A DNA stretch of 16,015 bases from DAOTUB01 sp034437455 (GTDB lineage: Bacteria > Chloroflexota > Anaerolineae > B4-G1): the NCBI GenBank assembly GCA_034437455.1, contig DAOTUB010000383.1, positions 1-16,015 on the forward strand. Reading direction: 5' to 3'. The position numbers and the translations under genes are program-made. The notes beneath the pieces are model-generated. The model had not been told where the DNA came from, made no database searches, and saw nothing but the letters and a program-made list of their open reading frames with translations. Below, piece after piece: positions 6,835 to 13,121 of the stretch (positions within the stretch are counted from its first letter, which is position 1; the number at the start of each line of letters is the position of its first letter).

Positions 6835-9800
6835 TCACTCTTCCTCCACCACGAAAGTAGTCAACAGAATAGCATCGTCGTCATCGGGCGTGGCGAGCCG
6901 CTCGCCGCCGGGGACGTATAACCCCGTAAAGAGTTTGTAATCGCCCATCGGTGCCTCGGCGGGCAAGGCGAGGGTGTGCACGTCGATGACGTATTCGCCG
7001 GGCAGCCACCCGGTGGTGGGACGAGTCCACTCGGCGGGGATGCCGTCCGATTGGGCGATCAGCGCGCCGCCGGGGCCGATGAGATGGAGAAAGGCGCGGT
7101 AGGAGGTGGAAGACGTGCTCTCTGCCCGCCAGATCAAGGTGGCGGTAAGGAGGGCACCAGACTCCAGGATAGAGGTTTCAGGTTCCAGGTTGACCCCTAA
7201 AAAAGTAGCAATATCACCCAGATGGGTATTTACCTCCAGATCCACTGCCGGAGGAGTAAACGTGTGAGGTGGAGCGACAACAGATAGTTGGCCAATTGGG
7301 TCACTACTCAGGGCGCACCACTCCACGGTCCAGGTGTAGGTGTTTGTCTCGATCATAGCAGGGAGTGTCAACTGGTGCTGGCTTCGCCAGACGTCGCCCT
7401 TTTTCCAGGACAAGATGGGCGGAGATAACAGGTAGCCAGCAACCAAGGTATTGTCTGGAGCCAGAAGCGCAAGACTCTGGTAGCATAGCTCGGATGATGG
7501 CCCTGCGTCTCCATCGTATTTAGCGTGCCACAGCAGTGTTAGATGAACCGTATCACCAGGGGCAGCCTGGCTGCGGTCAAAGTCGGCGGTCACGAGATCA
7601 AAGCTGCTCAACGATATATTGAGAAGATCGTTCTCAGGCAACTTTGGCATGCGGCGTGGACGGGTGAGCGTTACCTGTCCCAATGAAAGCGTCGGCGCAG
7701 CGGGCTGGCCTTGCTCGTTCAGCACCGATAGCGGCGACAGTGTGTCACGATCAAAGACCGTCAACACGACGTCATAAACGCCCGGCGGCGCGCCGGGCAG
7801 CGGCTCGATCTCGTGGCTGTCCAGCGCGTAGCGGCCCGGTTCCCAGGTGGTAGTGGGCGGATAATCCTCGTAGCCGCGCGGGCGGAAGGAATCGTGCCTG
7901 CTCCAGCGCAGGCCGTCTGGCCCGACCAGGTGAACGACCGTCTGATAGCGGCGGGAGGGTTGGACGCGAGCGCGCCAATAGAGATCCAGACGCAATACCC
8001 CATCGGCGGGCATTTGATCCGCACTCTGGTCATAGCCGATGAGCGTCAGTCCGTCGACATAAGATTGATCCAGCGCGTGTTCGACTCCGGGCAGAGCGCC
8101 GTCGGCTTGCAGCGTGGGACGGCGGAAAGGAGTATCGGCGCGATCAACGATAGCAAGTTTGAAAACGAGCAAAAGGAGAGCAAGAATGAAGCAGGAAGCA
8201 GGAAGCATTGCGGGCAGTGTCCCGTAGGGGCCACCGCCACTACGGGGTTGCGAATGATGGGTTGCGGATGGCAAAGGCCGAGGGCGAATTGTTCCAATCC
8301 GAGTGAGAATAACAATAGCAACGAGACTGAGGATAGAGATGGCGTCGGCGACGAGGCGTAGGGGCGTCTCGCCAAAGCGGATGGCGACCGTGTGGCGACC
8401 GGCGGGTACGTCGAAGGTGATCAATCCTTCAGGATTGGATGGCGTGATCTCCACGAGTTCACCGTCTACCCAGGCGCGCCAGCCGGGAAAGTAGAAGGTC
8501 AAGTAGCGGGCGCGGAAGGGGGTTGGCGTCTCGACGACGACGCGAGCCTGATTGGCGCCGTAATCCGCCTCGGCGACGGAAGCGCCTGAGGGCAGCGCCG
8601 TCTCGTCGAAGCGGGCGACCGGGCCGGCGGTGTACTGCTCCTCCAGTGGCGATCCCGTCGGTCGTCGCTGCACCCAGCGCGGGAAGAATGCGCCGGTCGC
8701 GGCCAGCCCCGCTCGTTTGGAGCGATGCTCGTAGGCGAATAGATCGTCGCTGGTGGGATGCGGCGCGCTGGGACAATAGCCATCGGGGGGATAGGTGTAG
8801 GGCAGGGCGAGGAGAATGAGCACGCTGACGAGGATCAGGGGCATGATGCGGGAAACGTGATGCGTGATGCGTGATGCGTGATGTGTAGTGCGTATTGCCT
8901 TTTGCGTGGCGGGGATAGAGACGCCCGCGAGCAGGGCGACGGGCAGCGTGGCGCGGCCTACGAATCGCCAGGGAAACTGGATGAAAGGCAACAGCGGCAC
9001 GTGTTCCCAGAGCCAAAGCGAAGCGCGAGTGCTCATAAAGATACAGGCGGCGGCAAAGGCGGCGAAGAAAACCAGGATGGTCCGTCGCTCCTTTGCTTCC
9101 TTGCTCTCTTGCTTCCTGGTTTGAATGATTCCCACGAGCAGCCCCGCCCCAGCAAGCGCCGCCTGCACCAACCCCAGGTGGAAGCGCATCGGCGGGTTCA
9201 TCAGAGAGGTATCCACCGGGGCGAACAGCGGGAACATCTCGGCCAGGGAGATAAAGTTAAAGTGAAAATCGTTGTTGCGAGTGGAGCGGGACATGTGGAG
9301 CTGAACATACCCCTTCTCCAGCAAGGCCGGTCCCCAGAAAAAAACAGCCAGGCCCAACGCCAGAGCCAGCGCGCCGCCAGTAGCCACCCAATGATCCTCG
9401 CGACGATAGACCAGCCACAGCACGAACAGAAAAGCGACGAGAAAGGGCGTGAAAATCAAGCTGGATATGTTGTGGGTCAGATAGAGGGCAGCCAGGGAGA
9501 AGGCACTGATCAGAAACCAGCGCCGCCGTCCGCTCAGGGCCAGACGGCGGAAGGCCCACAGGATGAGAGGCAAAAGCGCCAATACGACCGATTCGGGGAT
9601 ATTGCCGCGCAGCAGCGCGTCGAGAAACTGGTAGGGAGCGTAGGCATAAGCGACGGCGGCGACAACGCCGGCCTGCGGGCCGAACAGATCGCGGGCCAGC
9701 AGATAGGCGGTGAGGGCCGAGCCGACGATGCTCAGGGCATAGACCAGGTTCTGGGCCACGGGAAGCGACAGGCCAGTCAGGTGAAGCGCCAACACCAGGT

Positions 9801-10053
9801 AATATGACAAGGGGGCGCGGTAATTGTAGAACGGATAGCCGTAACCAAAGGCAAGGTCGGGCAGGAAGCGCGTGAACAGCAGGCCGTCCTGCAGAGCCTG
9901 GCGCGTGGCAACGACGCGAAAGTAGTGGGCGCCGCCATCGTGGGTGCAGGGTGAATCGGCCCGCAGCAGGGGGAGGATGGCGATGATGCACAATAGGACA
10001 ATGATCAATGACCAATGACCAATGACCAACTTTTTTTGGGGCGATTTGGTCAC
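6835..10053 (-). CDS. Giant membrane protein with 6-pyruvoyl-tetrahydropterin-synthase-related domain and three C-terminal surface modules
   Basis: This 1072-residue protein has an N-terminal membrane half matching the family misleadingly named '6-pyruvoyl-tetrahydropterin synthase-related' (uncharacterised membrane proteins, not pterin enzymes). Key blocks are DGGAHYFR (39-46), GYGYPFYNYRAPLSYY (70-85) and RGNIPESV (149-156). Helices continue to about 420, then there is a soluble segment (YFPGWRAWVDG, 521-531) like that of YfhO/GT-C proteins, helices near 568-584 and 616-634, and modules at about 668-798, 813-930 and 940-1068. The second module is the most diverged. The GTG at 10051-10053 is well supported: GGAGG lies 6 nt upstream and its GTGA overlaps the previous stop by 4 bp. 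Several in-frame microrepeat arrays fall in this gene, at residues 10-18, 313-320, 386-399 and 593-622. A role in surface glycan synthesis is inferred from context. Confidence 0.78.
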   Translation of the reverse strand: MTKSPQKKLVIGHWSLIIVLLCIIAILPLLRADSPCTHDGGAHYFRVVATRQALQDGLLFTRFLPDLAFGYGYPFYNYRAPLSYYLVLALHLTGLSLPVAQNLVYALSIVGSALTAYLLARDLFGPQAGVVAAVAYAYAPYQFLDALLRGNIPESVVLALLPLILWAFRRLALSGRRRWFLISAFSLAALYLTHNISSLIFTPFLVAFLFVLWLVYRREDHWVATGGALALALGLAVFFWGPALLEKGYVQLHMSRSTRNNDFHFNFISLAEMFPLFAPVDTSLMNPPMRFHLGLVQAALAGAGLLVGIIQTRKQESKEAKERRTILVFFAAFAAACIFMSTRASLWLWEHVPLLPFIQFPWRFVGRATLPVALLAGVSIPATQKAIRTTHHASRITHHVSRIMPLILVSVLILLALPYTYPPDGYCPSAPHPTSDDLFAYEHRSKRAGLAATGAFFPRWVQRRPTGSPLEEQYTAGPVARFDETALPSGASVAEADYGANQARVVVETPTPFRARYLTFYFPGWRAWVDGELVEITPSNPEGLITFDVPAGRHTVAIRFGETPLRLVADAISILSLVAIVILTRIGTIRPRPLPSATHHSQPRSGGGPYGTLPAMLPASCFILALLLLVFKLAIVDRADTPFRRPTLQADGALPGVEHALDQSYVDGLTLIGYDQSADQMPADGVLRLDLYWRARVQPSRRYQTVVHLVGPDGLRWSRHDSFRPRGYEDYPPTTTWEPGRYALDSHEIEPLPGAPPGVYDVVLTVFDRDTLSPLSVLNEQGQPAAPTLSLGQVTLTRPRRMPKLPENDLLNISLSSFDLVTADFDRSQAAPGDTVHLTLLWHAKYDGDAGPSSELCYQSLALLAPDNTLVAGYLLSPPILSWKKGDVWRSQHQLTLPAMIETNTYTWTVEWCALSSDPIGQLSVVAPPHTFTPPAVDLEVNTHLGDIATFLGVNLEPETSILESGALLTATLIWRAESTSSTSYRAFLHLIGPGGALIAQSDGIPAEWTRPTTGWLPGEYVIDVHTLALPAEAPMGDYKLFTGLYVPGGERLATPDDDDAILLTTFVVEEE
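8188..8208. repeat. 7-bp tandem array GAAGCAG x3 inside the PTPS-related gene
   Basis: GAAGCAG, GAAGCAG and GAAGCAT follow directly on each other. On the coding strand they encode part of the short stretch MLPASCF just before a membrane helix. The array is adjacent to a hairpin (8221-8246) and a second repeat (8248-8275), forming a composite of about 90 bp. Confidence 0.8.
8221..8246. repeat. Hairpin CCCGTAG/CTACGGG within the PTPS-related gene
   Basis: CCCGTAG (8221-8227) pairs with CTACGGG (8240-8246) over 7 bp around a 12-nt loop. It encodes part of the low-complexity peptide SGGGPYGTLP at residues 605-614. The shape (GTAGGGGC next to an inverted CTAC) recalls small intergenic palindromes, yet here it is read in frame. 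Confidence 0.6.
8248..8275. repeat. 14-bp imperfect duplication (two 7-bp phases) inside the PTPS-related gene
   Basis: TTGCGAATGATGGG (8248-8261) is followed directly by the related TTGCGGATGGCAAA (8262-8275). It encodes about residues 593-602, LPSATHHSQP. Confidence 0.55.
8856..8897. repeat. 7-bp tandem array CGTGATG, six units, in frame
   Basis: Four perfect CGTGATG units (8856-8883) are followed by the decayed units TGTAGTG and CGTATTG. On the coding strand they give the histidine-rich peptide IRTTHHASRITHHVSR (about 387-402) between two membrane helices. Three units equal 21 nt, so the peptide repeats every seven residues. Confidence 0.9.
9093..9116. repeat. 8-bp tandem array TTGCTTCC, three units, in frame
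   Basis: TTGCTTCC, TTGCTCTC and TTGCTTCC are consecutive. They encode the charged stretch RKQESKEAK (313-321) in a loop between two membrane helices. Confidence 0.75.
9999..10026. repeat. 7-bp tandem array CAATGAC, four units, at the N-terminus of the PTPS-related protein
   Basis: CAATGAT followed by three CAATGAC units, then CAAC. Read on the minus strand they encode VIGHWSLI in the first membrane helix, within 20 codons of the GTG start. The same unit recurs at the N-terminus of the neighbouring gene (13082-13102). Confidence 0.9.
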
Positions 10054-13000
10054 GGTTGGCCTCCGATGACGATCTCTATTGGTAAAATGGCTTGGTCGTC
10101 GGGAAGAGATTGACCAGTATCAGTGACGGGGAGGCGGTTGCCGTAGGAGGCGTTGTAAGACCCGACAGCAATGTGGTAGTTGCCAGGCGGAGCATCGGCG
10201 GCGACGGGAAGGGGGATTTGCTCCACGATCACCTGCCCGGCGGCCCAACTGCTCGTCGGCGCTGACCCATCGCCGGGTACCCGGTCCACCTGTCCGTGAG
10301 GTAGCCCGTCTGAACCCAGAAGATGCACAAACAAAGTATAGTCCCGGCCAGTGGGCCCGTCGGCTTGCCAGTACAGAGTCAGCGCCAATGTCCCTCCGGG
10401 CGCGGCTTTCGCCTCGGCCAGCCCGTAGCCGCGCAGATGGATCATCTCCCCAAAAGTCAGGTTCAATCGGTGGGGAATCGAGTCCGGCAGCGTGAAGGAT
10501 CGCTCCCTGGGCAACACCTCCACCGTTGCCAGAGAACGGTTTTTAGCAAAAACCGGGTTTCTCCGGTCCAGCACATCCATCGTCAAGTGATAACGTCCGG
10601 GGGACAGGTCGGGCAAGATGTGCAGGTCGTAATGGCTTTGGAATCGATCCCCAACCCGCCAATGGGAAGTGGGGTAGGGGCTGAGTGGAAGCGTGGTCTC
10701 CAACCCGATCTGACCCTCGGAACCGACCAGTTGCAAGCGGACGTGATAGTCGACCTCTGGCGCGGCGTCAGCCTGCCAGAAGAGGGCAAAGGGGAGATGG
10801 TCGCCGGAGAGCACTTGCTCTGGCGGTGGCTCCGATCCCAGCAGCGTCAGCGGCCCTATGGTGACGCCCAGTTGTTCAGGTATCTCCAGCGCAGTAGTAT
10901 CGGGAGGGGTTGTGGGTGGAGCGACTGCCGCCTCTCCCACCGAGACCCGTGTGCCTCGGAAAGCGCCTTCTGGCCCGGTCGCTCCCAGTCCCGCGCCGGT
11001 GGCTTGGTCGTACAGGCTGACTTCGATGGCGTAGCGGCCCGGCGGAATACCCGGTGGCAGGGATAACTCGTAGGTCGCGTCGGACCACTCGCCTGCTGCC
11101 CAGGCGGCGGTGGAAAAATTGACACTGTTGTGAACGGGCAATTCGACAGTGCTCCAGGCATGCCTCTGAGCATCTCGAAGCGCCACGACCACCTGATGGT
11201 CGGCGGTGGGAATGTTCGCCTGCCACCGCAGCGTCGCACGCAACAAGTCAGGCCAGGCGGCAGCCTCCGGGAGCGCCCCATCCACCAATGTCAATCGGGT
11301 CCCAAAGGCAGCGTGGTAGGGTGAGGCAGGCTTTGCGGATTGCGAGCTGCGAGTTGTAAACTCTGTGATGGCGGCGGAGGCGACGGTATCGGTGCTCACC
11401 GGCGCGGCGACTGCCTCCACCTGTCGGCGCAGGTGAGCGGCGGTGATAGGCGACGCTCCCGGCGAAGCGACCAGCCACACCGTCTCGTGATCGGGAATCT
11501 GCCGGGACAACCAGTCGGCGACGGCGGCCTCGGTGGGCAATGAGGCCGCCGAGAGCAGCGTGCCCGGCCCCTCGTACCGGCGCAGCAGCGGCGTGTCGGC
11601 GTCCAGCAGGATCAGGCCGTCCGGCTCGACGTGGGCAGCCAGGTAGTCGGCCTGCTCGAAGGGGGCTGTGTTAGTCTGGATGTCGGCGGCAGTGACGATG
11701 TAATCGGCAAGAGGGACGGTGTCATCGTCGAGCAGAACGGTGTGGCCGACAAAGAGGGAGGCGAAGGACGGGACGGAAGAGGCGGCGACGGTGAGTTGGT
11801 CAGCATCGGGTAGCTGGTTCAGGCTGCGGGCAGCGGCTCCCATTTCCTCTCCCCAGCCTGTGGGGAGCACGCGAGCGGCGGTCAGCGATCCCCCAACGAG
11901 GGGATTGAAGGCGGTGAGAGGACGGGCGGCGCAGGTCAGGGCGACGAGGGACTGGAGAAGGATGGTAGATTGGTAGATTGGTAAACTGGGAGGATGCGCC
12001 AATGTGCCAATCCCCAGCGCGGCGGCCAGCGTGATCGGAGGGAAAGCAGGCAGCAGGTAGCGATCGTGCTTTTTGGCCGCCAGGGTCATCGTTGCGCCAA
12101 AGAGCAGGGCAAAAGCGATCAATAGTAGGAACACAAAACGTCGCTCTGGAGAGAACCGGCGCAGTGCGACCAGTCCGATGGCGAGTCCGATGAGGGATAA
12201 GGGCGAGATGCGGAAGAAAAAGACGACGGGATAAAAGGCCGGGCCAGGGTCGCGGGTCATGTGACCGGCGAAAAAGATGGGCCGCTGCACCGTCTCGATG
12301 TGGCGCTCGGCAAAGGTGGAAAGGGTGCGCAAGGGAATGGTCGGATCGGCCCACAGAATGGGATAAGAAATAAAGATAATGATGAGCAATGAAGCAATGA
12401 AAAATGAACAATGAACAATGGCTGATTTAGGATTTCGGATGGCAGAGTGGATTAAAAGAAGCAAGATGAAAGGGAGCAGGATCAGAGTAGGGATTTTGGT
12501 CAGCAGTGACAGGCCGGTGAAGAGTCCGGCGAGGGCCCACCATGCGGCGCGGTGTGGCTCTCGTTGCCCGTTGAGAGCCGCTGCCAGAGCGAGAAGGCTA
12601 AAGGTCGCCAGCGGCGCGTCGGTGTGGAGCAGGCCAGAGTGGCCGGTGAGGAACGGATCAAAGGCCAGCAATCCGACCGTGATGAGCGCCACGCGCCGGT
12701 CGAAGAGGCGCGCCAGCAGCGGATAGAGAACGATCAGCCCCAACGTGGCGACCAGTGCGACAGCGACACGTCCCCAGGGGAGAAAGAAGGCCAGGTGGCG
12801 AAACGCCTCCCCGTTCTCGGGGGCCAGCCAGGCCAGGTGGCGGATCCAGTCCAGGTGAGCGGCGCTCTCGGCAGGGTTCAACCAACGCTGTACGGCCACG
12901 CCCGCGGCTCCCAGCCACATCGTCGTCACGCCTGGATGGCCTGTGGGCGGGATCGCCGTCCACTCGCGGGCGGAGAGCGCATCGGCGAAGCGAATCGAGC

Positions 13001-13121
13001 GATAGACCCAGTTAGGCTCGTCGGGGGTCACGTAGCGCCCGATGGGCACGAGGCGCAGCAGCAAGCCTGCTACACAAATCCCAATCACCAATGACCAATG
13101 ACCCAACTTGGGCGCTGTCAT
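10050..13121 (-). CDS. PMT/ArnT-like GT-C glycosyltransferase with three C-terminal surface modules
   Basis: This 1023-residue protein has an N-terminal GT-C fold of the dolichyl/undecaprenyl-phosphate-sugar type. The first helix ends near 25. The acidic motif PDEPNW (33-38) sits in the first outer loop where GT39/ArnT enzymes keep catalytic carboxylates. TGHPGVTTMW (60-69), GHSGLLHTDAPLA (160-172) and KHDRYLLPAFPP (351-362) match the family layout. About ten helices reach about 400. A soluble region with an acidic loop follows, then three modules at about 608-727, 751-870 and 888-1017, with signatures AAWAAGEW, YPTSHWRVGD and APTSSWAAGQ. It probably moves a sugar from a polyprenyl-phosphate donor onto an extracytoplasmic acceptor; both sugar and acceptor are unknown. 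ATG 13119-13121 overlaps the upstream TAA by one base (TAATG), suggesting coupled translation. Microrepeat arrays interrupt residues 7-13, 226-246, 371-387 and 587-596. Confidence 0.85.
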   Translation of the reverse strand: MTAPKLGHWSLVIGICVAGLLLRLVPIGRYVTPDEPNWVYRSIRFADALSAREWTAIPPTGHPGVTTMWLGAAGVAVQRWLNPAESAAHLDWIRHLAWLAPENGEAFRHLAFFLPWGRVAVALVATLGLIVLYPLLARLFDRRVALITVGLLAFDPFLTGHSGLLHTDAPLATFSLLALAAALNGQREPHRAAWWALAGLFTGLSLLTKIPTLILLPFILLLLIHSAIRNPKSAIVHCSFFIASLLIIIFISYPILWADPTIPLRTLSTFAERHIETVQRPIFFAGHMTRDPGPAFYPVVFFFRISPLSLIGLAIGLVALRRFSPERRFVFLLLIAFALLFGATMTLAAKKHDRYLLPAFPPITLAAALGIGTLAHPPSLPIYQSTILLQSLVALTCAARPLTAFNPLVGGSLTAARVLPTGWGEEMGAAARSLNQLPDADQLTVAASSVPSFASLFVGHTVLLDDDTVPLADYIVTAADIQTNTAPFEQADYLAAHVEPDGLILLDADTPLLRRYEGPGTLLSAASLPTEAAVADWLSRQIPDHETVWLVASPGASPITAAHLRRQVEAVAAPVSTDTVASAAITEFTTRSSQSAKPASPYHAAFGTRLTLVDGALPEAAAWPDLLRATLRWQANIPTADHQVVVALRDAQRHAWSTVELPVHNSVNFSTAAWAAGEWSDATYELSLPPGIPPGRYAIEVSLYDQATGAGLGATGPEGAFRGTRVSVGEAAVAPPTTPPDTTALEIPEQLGVTIGPLTLLGSEPPPEQVLSGDHLPFALFWQADAAPEVDYHVRLQLVGSEGQIGLETTLPLSPYPTSHWRVGDRFQSHYDLHILPDLSPGRYHLTMDVLDRRNPVFAKNRSLATVEVLPRERSFTLPDSIPHRLNLTFGEMIHLRGYGLAEAKAAPGGTLALTLYWQADGPTGRDYTLFVHLLGSDGLPHGQVDRVPGDGSAPTSSWAAGQVIVEQIPLPVAADAPPGNYHIAVGSYNASYGNRLPVTDTGQSLPDDQAILPIEIVIGGQP
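10060..10064 (-). promoter_or_regulatory. Ribosome binding site GGAGG supporting a GTG start
   Basis: GGAGG on the minus strand lies 6 nt before GTG 10051-10053, inside the last codons of the upstream gene. It supports GTG as the true start of the PTPS-related protein. Confidence 0.75.
11334..11361. repeat. 7-bp drifting array TGCGAGC-like, four units, in frame
   Basis: TGCGGAT, TGCGAGC, TGCGAGT and TGTAAAC are consecutive. They encode FTTRSSQSA (588-596) in the linker just before the first C-terminal module of the GT-C protein. Confidence 0.6.
11963..12010. repeat. 8-bp array, six units drifting from TGGTAGAT to TGTGCCAA
   Basis: Two perfect TGGTAGAT units (11963-11978) are followed by TGGTAAAC, TGGGAGGA, TGCGCCAA and TGTGCCAA, each 8 bp and starting with TG. 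They encode about residues 371-387 of the GT-C protein (IGTLAHPPSLPIYQST), just after KHDRYLLP. The first two units are certain; the later ones share only the period and the first bases. Confidence 0.65.
12384..12444. repeat. Two back-to-back 7-bp arrays (GAACAAT-type and GATTTAG-type), in frame
   Basis: GAGCAAT, GAAGCAAT (8 bp), GAAAAAT, GAACAAT and GAACAAT (12384-12419) are followed after a few bases by GATTTAG, GATTTCG and GATGGCA (12424-12444). Together they encode about residues 226-246, SAIRNPKSAIVHCSFFIAS, at a membrane helix boundary of the GT-C protein. Confidence 0.75.
13082..13102. repeat. 7-bp tandem array CAATGAC, three units, at the N-terminus of the GT-C protein
   Basis: CAATCAC followed by two CAATGAC units, then CCAAC. 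They encode GHWSLVI (7-13) in the first membrane helix, directly after the start. The unit and the position relative to the start match the array at 9999-10026 in the next gene. Confidence 0.85.

Noticed and set aside
8878..9807. Long forward open frame of 309 residues
   Set aside because: It lies wholly opposite the PTPS-related gene, is rich in Q, G, R, E as expected of an antisense shadow of a high-GC gene, and shows no motifs.
6835..10053. A real 6-pyruvoyl-tetrahydropterin synthase
   Set aside because: The family name is historical. The protein is a giant multi-pass membrane protein and lacks the small soluble tunnelling fold of the pterin enzyme.
8856..13102. CRISPR array
   Set aside because: Units are only 7-8 bp, directly adjacent without spacers, and lie inside reading frames; no cas genes are present.
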